Made by a program: the position numbers and the translations under genes. Below are positions 23,568 to 33,292 of a stretch of DNA of 64,000 nucleotides, piece after piece. How positions within the stretch are numbered: the first letter of the stretch is position 1; each line of letters starts with the position of its first letter. The DNA is from Pseudovibrio axinellae (GTDB lineage: Bacteria > Pseudomonadota > Alphaproteobacteria > Rhizobiales > Stappiaceae), in contig NZ_FOFM01000005.1 in assembly GCF_900110875.1 (NCBI RefSeq), positions 62,001-126,000 of the forward strand. Reading direction: 5' to 3'. The notes beneath the pieces were generated by a model, which was given only the letters and a program-made list of their open reading frames with translations, was not told the DNA's origin and ran no database searches.

Positions 23568-24743
23568 TTATTCAATAATTTCAGCTACAACGCCAGCACC
23601 AACGGTACGACCACCCTCACGGATAGCGAAGCGCAGACCATCTTCCATAGCGATTGGCACGATAAGTTCAACCGAAACTGAAACGTTATCACCAGGCATC
23701 ACCATTTCTGTGCCTTCTGGCAGAGAAACAACACCGGTCACATCAGTCGTACGGAAGTAGAACTGCGGACGGTAGTTGGTGAAGAATGGAGTATGACGTC
23801 CACCCTCTTCCTTGGTGAGGATGTAAGCCTCAGCCTTGAACTTGGTGTGAGGATTAACGGAACCTGGCTTACACAAAACCTGGCCACGCTCAACATCTTC
23901 ACGACCAACACCGCGGATCAATGCGCCAATGTTATCGCCGGCTTCACCCTGATCGAGCAGCTTGCGGAACATTTCAACACCGGTAACGGTAGTCTTAGCT
24001 GTTTCTTTAACACCAACGATTTCAACTTCTTCGCCGACCTTAACGATACCGCGCTCAACACGACCGGTTACAACAGTACCACGGCCGGAAATTGAGAACA
24101 CATCTTCGATAGGCATCAAGAATGGCAAATCGCGTGGACGCTCTGGAGTTGGGATGTACTCGTCAACTGCAGCCATCAGTTCAACAATCTTGTCTTTACC
24201 GATCGCATCGTCGCGATCTTCAAGAGCAGCAAGAGCTGAACCAGCAATGATTGGAATATCATCGCCTGGGAATTCGTAGGAAGAAAGAAGTTCACGAACT
24301 TCCATTTCTACGAGTTCAAGCAGTTCCTCATCATCAACCTGGTCAACTTTGTTCATGAAGACAACCAGCGCAGGCACACCAACCTGACGAGCGAGCAGGA
24401 TGTGCTCACGTGTCTGAGGCATTGGGCCGTCTGCAGCGTTAACAACGAGGATCGCACCATCCATCTGCGCAGCGCCGGTGATCATGTTTTTCACATAATC
24501 GGCGTGGCCTGGGCAATCAACGTGTGCGTAGTGACGAGCTTCGGTTTCATATTCAACGTGCGCTGTGGAGATAGTGATACCACGTGCGCGCTCTTCAGGA
24601 GCACCGTCGATTTCGTCGTATGCTTTAAAATCACCAAAAGATTTAGTAATTGCAGCAGTCAGCGTAGTTTTGCCGTGATCAACGTGGCCGATTGTGCCGA
24701 TGTTGACGTGCGGCTTATTACGTTCAAATTTTTCCTTCGCCAT
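23568..24743 (-). CDS. tuf: elongation factor Tu (copy 2)
   Basis: This is a second EF-Tu gene, whose 391-aa product is identical to copy 1 (GHVDHGKT at residues 19-26). It lies between tRNA-Gly and tRNA-Trp, the tRNA-tuf-secE arrangement. Compared with copy 1, about seven synonymous differences fall in the last 60 bp and more than 20 in the first 230 bp. Only about five fall in the roughly 850 bp between, the pattern left by gene conversion. Confidence 0.99.
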   Translation of the reverse strand: MAKEKFERNKPHVNIGTIGHVDHGKTTLTAAITKSFGDFKAYDEIDGAPEERARGITISTAHVEYETEARHYAHVDCPGHADYVKNMITGAAQMDGAILVVNAADGPMPQTREHILLARQVGVPALVVFMNKVDQVDDEELLELVEMEVRELLSSYEFPGDDIPIIAGSALAALEDRDDAIGKDKIVELMAAVDEYIPTPERPRDLPFLMPIEDVFSISGRGTVVTGRVERGIVKVGEEVEIVGVKETAKTTVTGVEMFRKLLDQGEAGDNIGALIRGVGREDVERGQVLCKPGSVNPHTKFKAEAYILTKEEGGRHTPFFTNYRPQFYFRTTDVTGVVSLPEGTEMVMPGDNVSVSVELIVPIAMEDGLRFAIREGGRTVGAGVVAEIIE

Positions 24744-24848
24744 GGGCGTAGCTCTCTATTTAATCGTAGTTCCGTCGATCAAGGCTTGAAATCTGTAAAA
24801 GACCTCAAGGATTCTGGTAGGACATCTTCAGCGAAAGCGAGAAGAAGT

Positions 24849-24922
24849 TGGAGCGGGTGAAGGGAATCGAACCCTCGTATTCAGCTTGGAAGGCTGCTGC
24901 TCTACCATTGAGCTACACCCGC
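24849..24922 (-). tRNA. tRNA-Gly (TCC anticodon)
   Basis: The 74-nt minus-strand sequence has the acceptor stem GCGGGTG paired with CACCCGC, an encoded CCA and the anticodon loop CTTCCAA (anticodon TCC). The T-arm GGTTCGATTCC is intact. It is 20 bp downstream of tRNA-Tyr and probably co-transcribed with it. Confidence 0.97.
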
Positions 24923-24941
24923 ATTACCAATTTCAAGTCGA

Positions 24942-25026
24942 TGGTGGAGGAGGTTGGATTCGAACCAACGTAGGCATAGCCAGCGGATTTACAGTCCGCC
25001 CCCTTTAGCCACTCGGGCACTCCTCC
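24942..25026 (-). tRNA. tRNA-Tyr (GTA anticodon)
   Basis: The 85-nt minus-strand class II tRNA has the acceptor stem GGAGGAG/CTCCTCC, an encoded CCA, the anticodon loop CTGTAAA (GTA) and a long variable arm between the anticodon and T arms. It is the first transcribed gene of the tRNA-tuf-secE unit. Confidence 0.97.
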
Positions 25027-25125
25027 GAGATCGACCAAAACTCTCTAAAAGAGAATTTCTTGAAACTCGTTTTGCCGAACACGCCGCTTAACCGCTATGC
25101 AGTTGCGCCGCGTCCTGTGGCGCGG

Positions 25126-25154
25126 TTTATGCCGCTGAGAACGCCATCTGTCAA
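25126..25154 (-). promoter_or_regulatory. probable promoter of tRNA-Tyr/tRNA-Gly/tuf
   Basis: On the minus strand a consensus -35 TTGACA (25149-25154) is followed after exactly 17 bases by CATAAA (25126-25131). This places a start near 25119, about 93 bp upstream of tRNA-Tyr. The rest of the 25027-25523 gap holds no gene I can support. Confidence 0.6.
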
Positions 25155-25523
25155 CGCCTCTTTTGCAAGTGTCTGTGCAAAATTAACAGGACAGTTGGTT
25201 TTCCCCCTTTTTTACTGAATTTTCTGCCGATGTTTTCCACGTATGACCTTGCAAACGCACGCCTCTTCACAATCTCGGCCCAAATTTTCCCTGCGGATAA
25301 TTCAATTCCCGTAGATCTGATAGCTCCAAGCATTCCACCAAACCCGCCTTCGCAGAAAAATCAGGTAATTTGCCAGACGAAAAATATTTGCAAGAGTGGG
25401 GACGACCACTGGACGACATACCCTCCCCAAAACAAATGAAGCGCCGAGTAGACTACCAAACATTAAAAACCTTAGGCATCCTCCCACTGTATTTAACTAC
25501 ACAGGACCCATTAAGGGTAAAGT

Positions 25524-26414
25524 TCAGGCTAGGTATTGCGACAGGAACTTTTTGAAGCTCAGCAACTTCACATCGTTCTTCCGGGACCGCTGATAGCACA
25601 TGGAAAGCTCCTTCGACGGAAACATTGTTTCCGGAAACAAATTTATAAGCGCTCCTCTTTGAATATCATCCTCTACAAGTTGGTAGGGAAGCTGCGTTAC
25701 GCCAAGCCCTGCCAAAGCGGCTTTTCGAAGCTCAGCTGCATCAGTAGAGATGAAGTTACCCGCAAAATTACAGAGTAGTACTTCGTTCTCAATCTTGAAA
25801 CTCCACTGATAGAGCGCATGGTCCGATGAGAAGCGAAAATTTAGGCAATTATGATTTGCAAGTGAATCAACAAACTGCGGGCGTCCGCAGCGCTCTATAT
25901 AGTCGGGCGAGGCGGTGGTAGGAAACCCAATATCCATCAGTTTAATCGCAACCATATCCTGATGCTTGACATGACCGGTCCGGAAGTAGAGGTCAACTAC
26001 ACCTGAAGCGACCTCTGACGGCCCGTCATTTAACCTCAAGTCAATCGTCATCCTCGGGTACGCTCGCAAGTAATCCTGGATTATACTGGAAAGAAAGGAT
26101 CTCCCAAACAGAGCAGAGGAATCGATCGTTAAGACACCTGACGGTTCAGATTTAAATTGTGAAACATGACCCTCTGTCAGCTCTATGGCCGCCAACGCCG
26201 GGGCGACACCCTTCAGGTACGCCTCCCCCACTTCCGTAAGAGACAGGTTTCGTGAAGTGCGTTTTAACAATTGCACACCAAGTAAGCTCTCCAGCACGGT
26301 TATATTTTTGCTTGCAGCGCTACGGGAAATGTTGAGTGCACGAGCACCTGCAGCAACACTCCCCCCCTCGACCGCTGCGATCAAGGTTCGTGCGAGCTGT
26401 ATCTTCGTTTTCAC
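25524..26414 (-). CDS. LysR-family transcriptional regulator
   Basis: The 296-aa protein has an N-terminal winged HTH (RTLIAAVEGGSVAAGARALN, then ISRSAASKNITVLESLLGVQ) and a periplasmic-binding-fold effector domain from about residue 90. This is the standard LysR layout. It is divergent from the oxidoreductase gene at 26529 across a 114-bp gap, so it probably controls that gene and itself. The effector is unknown. Both genes sit between the tRNA cluster and rlmB and look like an accessory insertion. Confidence 0.93.
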   Translation of the reverse strand: MKTKIQLARTLIAAVEGGSVAAGARALNISRSAASKNITVLESLLGVQLLKRTSRNLSLTEVGEAYLKGVAPALAAIELTEGHVSQFKSEPSGVLTIDSSALFGRSFLSSIIQDYLRAYPRMTIDLRLNDGPSEVASGVVDLYFRTGHVKHQDMVAIKLMDIGFPTTASPDYIERCGRPQFVDSLANHNCLNFRFSSDHALYQWSFKIENEVLLCNFAGNFISTDAAELRKAALAGLGVTQLPYQLVEDDIQRGALINLFPETMFPSKELSMCYQRSRKNDVKLLSFKKFLSQYLA

Positions 26415-26528
26415 AAGGGCACCTCACTTTATTGTCAACCAAACAGAAACATTCATGTGCGACTTTCGTGTGTATTCAGTCAACAAACTTGGTCCTACAT
26501 TTCTTTTCAAGCAGAAAAGGAAGCAGCA

Positions 26529-27551
26529 ATGACCATGAAGTATTACGTATTTGATCCAATCGGAGACATTTCCAACCTTGTACAGCGAACAGGTCGCATT
26601 CCTTCACCGCATAAAGATAACGATGTCATTATAAGAGTCGAAGCCACTAGTCTGAACTACAAGGACTTGGTTCTGGCACATGGCCACCTCGCCTTAAATA
26701 ACAATAGCGCAGAGTATGTCCCTCTATCTGATGGAGCCGGGAGAGTCGTGGCAACGGGCGCTTCGGCTAAATACTTAAGCGTCGGCGAACGTGTAGTTGC
26801 TTCATTCTTCCCAACTTGGGAAAATGGCCTCCCCACCGGGAATGAGAAAGCGCTGGGACGAGAACTTTCGGGGATGCTGAGCGAATACATTCGGCTCCCG
26901 GCTGAGGCTCTGGTGAGTGTACCCAGGACATTCAATAGTGCTCAGGCTGCCGCATTCCCTTGCGCTGGCGTTACAGCATGGAACGCACTTGTTGAAATGG
27001 GCCAGTTCAACGCCGGCCATACTGTGCTAACGATGGGGACAGGTGGCGTGTCGATATTTGCCTTGCAAATAGCAAAAGCAAGCGGCGCGACAGTGATTGC
27101 GTTAACCGGAAGCGCGACAAAAGAAGCATTTTTGCATCATCTCGGCGCAGATCATGTAATCAATTACAGACAAAATACTGACTGGGATGAAAAAGTTCTT
27201 CAGCTCACACATGGCAGTGGCGCTGACATCATCCTTGAAGTAGGAGGCGCGAAAACATTCCAGAAATCACTAAACGCTGCTGCATTTGGAGGCCGAATTT
27301 CAGCTGTTGGAGTTTTGGCAGGCGTCGATGGAATGGCCAACCCAACTGACATCATTTTTAAATCGCTGACGATAAACGGCGTCTATGTCGGCAATACGCG
27401 GATGCTTACAGATGTTTTAAACTTCTTTGAAAAGAATAAGTTGCAGCCCATTATCGACAGCCATAGCTTTAATTTCGAAACCGTCCCACAAGCCTACGCA
27501 CATATGCAAACGCAAGAACACATCGGTAAGATCATTATTGATCTAACCTGA
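26529..27551 (+). CDS. zinc-independent MDR-type NAD(P)H:quinone oxidoreductase/alcohol dehydrogenase
   Basis: The 340-aa protein has the GroES-like N-terminal domain (VEATSLNYKDLVLAHGHL, then SDGAGRVVATG) and a Rossmann domain (MGTGGVSIFALQIAKASGAT) of the medium-chain dehydrogenase superfamily. The catalytic-zinc cysteine/histidine set of true alcohol dehydrogenases is not evident, which favours the quinone-oxidoreductase branch. The start is the ATG at 26529 (MTMKYYVFDP) with AAAAGGAAG upstream. The next upstream start adds 24 residues not seen in the family. The substrate is unknown. Confidence 0.88.
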   Translation: MTMKYYVFDPIGDISNLVQRTGRIPSPHKDNDVIIRVEATSLNYKDLVLAHGHLALNNNSAEYVPLSDGAGRVVATGASAKYLSVGERVVASFFPTWENGLPTGNEKALGRELSGMLSEYIRLPAEALVSVPRTFNSAQAAAFPCAGVTAWNALVEMGQFNAGHTVLTMGTGGVSIFALQIAKASGATVIALTGSATKEAFLHHLGADHVINYRQNTDWDEKVLQLTHGSGADIILEVGGAKTFQKSLNAAAFGGRISAVGVLAGVDGMANPTDIIFKSLTINGVYVGNTRMLTDVLNFFEKNKLQPIIDSHSFNFETVPQAYAHMQTQEHIGKIIIDLT

Positions 27552-27735
27552 GAGTGTCCGCAAATAACTCTCAGATTTGGCACGTATTTACCACCTTAAG
27601 CCCTCTGTTAGGGGCCCATGGACGCAATGCGTGTCATTTTACTCTGCCGCTTTTATATGCGCAGATATAAAGTTTGTTTGGATTGTTCCCTCCTATTTCC
27701 TTGAAGCGTGCGCGCGACAAGAGTATCGAAAGACC

Positions 27736-28623
27736 ATGAGCACATATAAAAAGCAAAAAAGCGAGAGTGACTCCCGCTGGAACCCTCACAAGGGCGGCGA
27801 GCGATCCTCCCAGCAAAACAAAGCCGGTGGCAAGAGCAATTCGTTTTCCAAATCTGGACCCAACAAAGAGTCTAGAGGCAAACCGTGGCTCAATAAATCA
27901 GGCGGCGAAGATGGTCCCTACTATATATATGGTCTTCACACCGTAGAAGCTGCCTTCAACAACCCCCAGCGCAAACGCCATAGCCTAGTGGTAACCCAGA
28001 ACGCGCTTCGCCGGTTGGAAGAACGCAACATCACAATTGATGTACCGGTCGAAACCAAAAGTCCGCGTGATATTGATCACATGGTTTCAAAAGATGCTGT
28101 TCATCAGGGCGTTTTGCTTCTTGTAGACCCCCTGCCTGAATACGGCGCAGAAGAACTGGAAGAGGGACATCTTGTTCTGGCATTGGATCAGGTAACTGAC
28201 CCGCACAATGTCGGCGCAATTTTGCGCTCTGCCGTCGCCCTTGGCGCCGATGCCGTGGTAACCACCACACGGCACGCTCCAGAAGAAGGCGGCGTGCTTG
28301 CCAAATCGGCGTCCGGTGCGCTGGACATAATTAAACATGTACGCGTTCCAAACATGTCGCGCTTCGTCACAGAAATGCGCAACAAAGGCTATCAGGCAAT
28401 CGCATTAGACAGTGAAGGCCCCGCCTCCGTTGAAGACACCCCCTTCACCTATAAGACGCTCCTTGTACTTGGCTCAGAAGGAAAAGGCGTGCGCGAAGGT
28501 GTTCGCAAAAACTGCGACGCATTGGCAAGACTAGATATGCCAGGCCCGATCAAATCCCTGAACGTTTCGAACGCGGCTATTCTTTCATTATATGTAGCGC
28601 GCATGAAAATGGGACTGTCATAA
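27736..28623 (+). CDS. rlmB: 23S rRNA (guanosine-2'-O-)-methyltransferase, SpoU/TrmH family
   Basis: RlmB methylates the ribose of a conserved guanosine in the 23S rRNA P loop using SAM. The 295-aa product has a basic, low-complexity N-terminal tail of about 65 residues and a substrate-binding domain beginning YYIYGLHTVEAAF. The three SPOUT knot motifs follow: ALDQVTDPHNVGAILRSA, VLGSEGKGVREGV and SLNVSNAAILSLYVAR. The start at 27736 (MSTYKKQKSES) is preferred over an upstream in-frame ATG at 27577 that adds unlike residues. The gene is commonly next to tRNA-Tyr in alphaproteobacteria. Confidence 0.9.
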   Translation: MSTYKKQKSESDSRWNPHKGGERSSQQNKAGGKSNSFSKSGPNKESRGKPWLNKSGGEDGPYYIYGLHTVEAAFNNPQRKRHSLVVTQNALRRLEERNITIDVPVETKSPRDIDHMVSKDAVHQGVLLLVDPLPEYGAEELEEGHLVLALDQVTDPHNVGAILRSAVALGADAVVTTTRHAPEEGGVLAKSASGALDIIKHVRVPNMSRFVTEMRNKGYQAIALDSEGPASVEDTPFTYKTLLVLGSEGKGVREGVRKNCDALARLDMPGPIKSLNVSNAAILSLYVARMKMGLS

Positions 28624-29136
28624 CCTGACAGCCTCGGGCTCTTGCTCCGCGAGAGCCCCGCCCACTCAACATCCAACCCACCTGCTCCACAACACCTCCT
28701 CCCTTATAGATGAAAGAGCCTGTTCAACCGGAAGAAGCGCTGATATCTAGCAGATGTATATATGCACACCTCACGGATACGAGTTCAGCCGGAAGCTTGC
28801 AAACGTTTATGCATACTGCACCTTGCGCTTAGGCTTGCCTCCCTATCTGCACCAGCAAGCAAGTGCCTTTTTATGCAAATAAACAAAGCAACTCAGAAAA
28901 ATGCCGTTCCCCTCATAACAACGCACAAAACAACGCAAAACGCGGGAACATCTAAAATCTTCCATCAATTTCAATAGGCTGCGCGGCGTGCATGTGGAAA
29001 AGAAATGCCAAAATAGCCAAATCAAGGCCAATTTTGGAGGAAATTTTCTCTCCCCTGTGAATTCTTCCAAATTTTCGCATTTTGGGTATTTACAAACCCC
29101 GCCAGCACCCGTAAATACCCCTCCAACGAAGACGAC
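28624..29136. other. 513 bp gap before tRNA-Thr
   Basis: A short GGGCTCT/AGAGCCC hairpin just after rlmB (about 28638-28660) could be a weak terminator without a T-tract. The tRNA-Thr promoter lies at the right end. No coding sequence is convincing here on either strand. Confidence 0.5.
29089..29117 (+). promoter_or_regulatory. probable promoter of tRNA-Thr, embedded in an inverted repeat
   Basis: A -35 TTTACA (29089-29094) and a -10 TAAATA (29112-29117) are separated by 17 bases, 20 bp upstream of the tRNA 5' end. The same bases form a perfect 10-bp inverted repeat, GGGTATTTAC at 29084-29093 and GTAAATACCC at 29111-29120. Confidence 0.55.
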
Positions 29137-29212
29137 GCCGGCATAGCTCAGATGGTAGAGCACCTGACTTGTAATCAGGGGGTCGCGGGTTCGATCCCTG
29201 CTGCCGGCACCA
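29137..29212 (+). tRNA. tRNA-Thr (TGT anticodon), island integration target
   Basis: The 76-nt tRNA has the acceptor stem GCCGGCA/TGCCGGC, the anticodon loop CTTGTAA (TGT) and an encoded CCA. Its 3' 46 bases, from 29167, belong to a 53-bp exact repeat found again at 45345-45397, so the gene is intact on the left of the island. A terminator follows at 29245. Confidence 0.97.
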
Positions 29213-29219
29213 CTCTTCT
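29167..29219 (+). repeat. left attachment repeat (attL core) of the island
   Basis: These 53 bp, starting ACTTGTAATCAGGGGG in the tRNA-Thr anticodon arm and ending CACTCTTCT, recur exactly at 45345-45397 in the same orientation. Similarity with only four mismatches continues about 58 bp further, through the tRNA terminator. Confidence 0.92.
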
Positions 29220-29243
29220 CCTTGATTTATCAAGAGAATTTCA

Positions 29244-29275
29244 AAGCCTCCTCCGGGAGGCTTTTTGCTTTTCCG
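29244..29275 (+). terminator. terminator of tRNA-Thr
   Basis: The stem AGCCTCC/GGGAGGCT with a TCC-type loop (29245-29262) is followed by TTTTTGCTTTT. The near-identical copy at 45423-45452 belongs to the right attachment region. Confidence 0.75.
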
Positions 29276-29280
29276 GCTTT

Positions 29281-29303
29281 TGTCAGCATATTGTAAGCAA
29301 ATG
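29281..29303 (+). repeat. left copy of 23-bp island-end repeat (candidate integrase arm site)
   Basis: TGTCAGCATATTGTAAGC plus five further bases is repeated exactly at 45208-45230 in direct orientation. The core TTGTAAGCA occurs again at 29311-29319, exactly 20 bp from its first copy. Both 23-bp copies lie inside the island borders. Confidence 0.65.
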
Positions 29304-29682
29304 GGCGTTTTTGTAAGCAGGATTTTACCCCTCTCAGCCCCTCCAATCTCTCTTTCAACTTAATACTGGAAAAGCTGTGAATGCCGTCAATAGCCGTCAG
29401 AGGCAAGGCATTCTATGAAGTTTGACACAAACCGAGTCGTCAGGATTCTGTACCCCCTCGTCACAGCCTCCACATGCTAAGTTATCCTCCAACTCAGATT
29501 AACTTATGCTCCTCAGATAATTCGACGGCTATAGAAAGAAAAAACTGATTTAGTGAGCTCCAAATTACACGATGAGAACTTGCGTGTCAGTTTGACCGCA
29601 GGGCTCTTTGATACCAGTCGAAGTGACAACTATTGCAGCTTCAACTCTACTCGCGCAAACGATGTAATCTATCAGGTAGACG

Positions 29683-30738
29683 ATGCCTAACTTCCAACCA
29701 CACCAATTCCACACTCCACCGCAGGTAACCCCTCTGAACTTAGATTGCATAAGCTTGGGCGGCGGCGGTTGGGCACCCTCTCAATTTGAAGGCACGACGC
29801 AAGATGGCTACGGCATCTATTGTAGGTATCGAGGCGGCTACTTATCGGTAGACATCAGTAACGAACCTGGTGGAGACGCAATTAGTGATGGAAAGGAAAT
29901 CCTTGGACTCCAATTGGGGCCACAACTTCATGGAGGGATGTCATTAGGTCAATTATGTTCGATTGCAGGGATAACAATTAATGGTGAGAGGCCACCAATG
30001 CCAACCCTCGCCGAAATTCGCAAAGAACGCTGGTTAGACCTAAGCGGCACCACAAGCTTCTTTAATTTTTCATTGGATAGCACAGTAGAGACAGCAAAAC
30101 GTATTGTTAGCTCTATGGGCGATCTTTTGGGAGGAGCGCACTTTGTTGAACGAGTGATGGATATGGATTTTCAAACGACAGGCGCAATCTTGCGCAACAC
30201 GCCTGCTGAGTTTGAAACTATCGACCCCACAATCATGTTTGGTGAGAGGCCAGTAGCATCCGAACTTGTAAAAGTGTCTGATACAATTAGTCTTCAAGAC
30301 CTGTATCCAACCTCCCTTTTACTGAACACGAACTTCTCTGGATTTCGACACCCGTTACGTATGTACTTGAGATCGCAGATTTTGGACAAGCAGCTCGACG
30401 AACTAGGTCGAAATGTCAAAATCGCAGGGCACGATGATGAATGCTTATATGGGGCACTGATGTTTGCAGCTAGTTTCCCTACAAAAGACGTACAAAAACG
30501 GCATACCCTTCAACAGGTTGCTGAAAAAACAAACGCATTAACTCCAGAGTTCAAAGTTCATGCCACCAATTTACAAACAGGGGAACCACTACCTAATTTC
30601 GATGAAATCAAACGGATAGATCCAGTAATCACCGATTGGGTTTTGTCTGATGAAAGAAACTGGCTTCAGATACGTATCGAGCGCTTTAATGAGCAACGCA
30701 TTATTGTTGGTTATAGGCTAAACATGTCACTCAATTAA
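29683..30738 (+). CDS. 351-aa protein of unknown function at the left end of the island
   Basis: The start MPNFQPHQFH has AGGTAGACG upstream. I recognise no catalytic motif, signal peptide or membrane segment. Features are a Gly-rich segment (SLGGGGWAPSQFEGTTQDGY) near residue 30 and SVDISNEPGGDA near residue 60. It stands alone, transcribed toward the island interior and opposite to the other cargo genes. The 29220-29682 stretch before it has the att and arm repeats but no gene. Its border position is typical for accessory or defence cargo, which is inference only. Confidence 0.8.
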   Translation: MPNFQPHQFHTPPQVTPLNLDCISLGGGGWAPSQFEGTTQDGYGIYCRYRGGYLSVDISNEPGGDAISDGKEILGLQLGPQLHGGMSLGQLCSIAGITINGERPPMPTLAEIRKERWLDLSGTTSFFNFSLDSTVETAKRIVSSMGDLLGGAHFVERVMDMDFQTTGAILRNTPAEFETIDPTIMFGERPVASELVKVSDTISLQDLYPTSLLLNTNFSGFRHPLRMYLRSQILDKQLDELGRNVKIAGHDDECLYGALMFAASFPTKDVQKRHTLQQVAEKTNALTPEFKVHATNLQTGEPLPNFDEIKRIDPVITDWVLSDERNWLQIRIERFNEQRIIVGYRLNMSLN

Positions 30739-31177
30739 AGTTCACAGTTGGCAGACATCAGCGTTCTAACCACCAATCAAACAAGGCCTGAGAAGCGTCA
30801 CGCTTCCCAAGCCAGAGTATTCTGCGAGAGGCAAAGCACCTCTTCATTCCGTGTTTAGTCTTTGGAGGTTTCCAACGCGCAAGGATCAAGCAGAACGGAA
30901 ATCTTCTCGCTACTTTCCTTGCACATATTCAATGTGATTACGCACAGGCTCAAACAGCATGAGCAACGCTTCATATTCCTGTTTTAGCTTGCCCGCTCTG
31001 CTATCTGCGTAGCCACGGTCTTAACCAAAGACCTGTGTTCCACCTCAGCCAACAACAACATAAACATCAAAACCAAGCCCTCACGAAGACCATATAGCCG
31101 CTTGCGCCATGGTCCCGAACTACCCGTAGGCAGGCAAAAGCCTGAGAAGGACCCACGATGTTTTGGAAGCGTCGTCT
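30739..31177. other. 439 bp between converging genes
   Basis: The gap separates two converging genes. A GAAGCG-TCA-CGCTTC palindrome (30792-30806) has no T-tract. No coding sequence is convincing. Confidence 0.45.
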
Positions 31178-33292
31178 CTAAATGACATCCAGATAAATCA
31201 ACCGCCTTGAACCCGTCGCCTTCTTTGCCACCTGAATCTGCTTCTGCCTTAAGAGTGGAGCTACACGCTCCACCGCATTACCAAACGCATTCACCTTTTG
31301 CGGCCAGAAGCGTGAAGATCTGATCTGGTCACTCACAAACACATTCAGCTCAGCAAGCAACTCAGTTGCCGTGCCCACCCAGCTTTCACCACCTTGTCGA
31401 ACCATGAGAAACTCATGAAGCGCCACCGCCACCGGGTCGCCCTCAAACACAGCTTCTGCCGTGCCGCGCCGGTTGCTTTCATAAGCCTCCAGAAACTCCC
31501 CATCTTTCCAACCAAGCCCGGTAGAGGCTGCAACCATCAGACGCGCAAAATCCGCCATACGTGGATGTCGATCCAGGTGCACACTCTCAATATTGCGGAT
31601 AGCTGTGCTCAACGCATCCAGCAAAGCCCCAAGCATACCCGGTTTGAGGTGCTCCCATTCCTGCCAGAACAATTCTTCCGGCTGACGGCCCACCTCATCA
31701 ATACGCTTGAGGCGAACAGAAAGCGCCCGCTCGGCCAGGTCAGCCCGCTCAGTTAGCGCTGGAATGCCATTGAGAAGCACAGGCCGCGCCCCTTGAAACC
31801 AATAGGCATCGCCATCCGTATGCAGCTTGCGAGAGATAAAACCACTCCCCGTTGCCATCCGGCAGATGGCATCAGACAACCAGCTTTCCATTTTCGAGAC
31901 ATTATCAAAATTGAGGACATGCCCGTTCTGTGCCATCACCATCAGATCCCGTTCATCCTTGGGAAGCGAGGAAGCCGAAACCGCACACGGATCTGCGAGC
32001 GAGCGTATCAACCGAGCCATAGTACTTTTACCGCTGCCCTGCTCTCCCCCAAGAGCTAAAACCGGATAGCTACGACTACGCCCCCAAAGTGAGGCCACCA
32101 TCCAAGCAATGATAAGCTTGTAATCCTCATCCTCCGCATTGATGAGATGACGCATTTCCTCAATCTGATGCCCTTTCTCGGGCTCCGGTAATGGGGACAT
32201 TGTCTGCTTGCGGATGAATTTGACAGGAGGGTTTTGCACCACCTCCCAACCGTTACGCGTGATACGGACAGCCCGCCAGCTCTCATCTGCCAGATCCAGC
32301 CAGGTTTCTCCTTCCTGCCAGCCAGTCCGCATAAACGGCTCATGGCAAGCCCCTTGCTCCAACGCACGCACCTCAAACACCCGCAGAGCATCGCCTAGGT
32401 TCTGCGTAGAAGGAGCAAGCCCGGTCTTCTCATAATATCGACCAACCAGCCAGCGCTTGAAGCTTTGGCTATCAACTGACCAATGCTCATAATGGTCATT
32501 CACCAGCACAGAGGCAAAGGCATCCTTTTGCGGAGAATGCCAAAGCTCCAGATCCTGAGCGACTGAAAGCAAACTCACACCACGAGAGCGCGGCTTAGCT
32601 TCAGGGTCCTGCGTTTCCTCCACCTGAGAAGACTGGACGAAAGCTTCTGCTTGTTCTGGCGTCCAGCCATCAGCCAAAGCATCCGCAGCATCCCAGCCTT
32701 TAGGAACATTATCCGGTGAAACAAGAACCGTTACAGATGCAGCCCCGAACTTAACAAGACAACCGGCAACATCATCAGCATATCTCTGCCCAGCCTCATC
32801 CGCATCAGGCCAGATAAAAACCTTACGTCCCTCAAGCCCAGACCAATCTGCTTTCTTAGCTGCGTTCGACCCACCGGGAGAGCTGATACAAACATGTTTC
32901 AACAACAGCTGCCTTACAGCATCTGCGGCTTTCTCTCCCTCAACAATGACAACAGCCGTATCAGGAGCTTTCACCAGAAGATCCAATCCATACAACGGCC
33001 TCGGTTGCGGCCAAGTCTCCCACCGCCACTGCAGCCGCTCTCCTACTCGAAACAAGCACAGCGGACGATAGCTTTTCCCCTCACCGGCCTCATCAAACCG
33101 GCAGACATAGCCAAGCACCTTCCCCTCGGCATTGCGATATGTCCAGCACTGTGACGGCACTCCAAGCTTCCCATGGAAACTTGGCGGCTCCGGTGCATCA
33201 GACGGCACCGGCATCACTATCACCTTTGGAGGTTGCTCACGCTTTGGTTTTGTAACTTGTTTTGAGTTGATTGCAGCAAATGGATCATTCAT
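31178..33292 (-). CDS. P4-like island primase/helicase (toprim plus ATPase)
   Basis: The 704-aa protein has a toprim-like domain (VVIVEGEKAADAV near residue 115 and FIWPDADEAGQRYADD near 160) and a C-terminal ATPase with Walker A GGEQGSGKST at about 415-424. This is the layout of replication proteins of integrated phage-like satellites and islands. The start is the ATG at 33292 (MNDPFAAINSK) with GGAG about 10 bases upstream, overlapping the previous stop by 8 bases. It probably replicates the excised element. Confidence 0.85.
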   Translation of the reverse strand: MNDPFAAINSKQVTKPKREQPPKVIVMPVPSDAPEPPSFHGKLGVPSQCWTYRNAEGKVLGYVCRFDEAGEGKSYRPLCLFRVGERLQWRWETWPQPRPLYGLDLLVKAPDTAVVIVEGEKAADAVRQLLLKHVCISSPGGSNAAKKADWSGLEGRKVFIWPDADEAGQRYADDVAGCLVKFGAASVTVLVSPDNVPKGWDAADALADGWTPEQAEAFVQSSQVEETQDPEAKPRSRGVSLLSVAQDLELWHSPQKDAFASVLVNDHYEHWSVDSQSFKRWLVGRYYEKTGLAPSTQNLGDALRVFEVRALEQGACHEPFMRTGWQEGETWLDLADESWRAVRITRNGWEVVQNPPVKFIRKQTMSPLPEPEKGHQIEEMRHLINAEDEDYKLIIAWMVASLWGRSRSYPVLALGGEQGSGKSTMARLIRSLADPCAVSASSLPKDERDLMVMAQNGHVLNFDNVSKMESWLSDAICRMATGSGFISRKLHTDGDAYWFQGARPVLLNGIPALTERADLAERALSVRLKRIDEVGRQPEELFWQEWEHLKPGMLGALLDALSTAIRNIESVHLDRHPRMADFARLMVAASTGLGWKDGEFLEAYESNRRGTAEAVFEGDPVAVALHEFLMVRQGGESWVGTATELLAELNVFVSDQIRSSRFWPQKVNAFGNAVERVAPLLRQKQIQVAKKATGSRRLIYLDVI

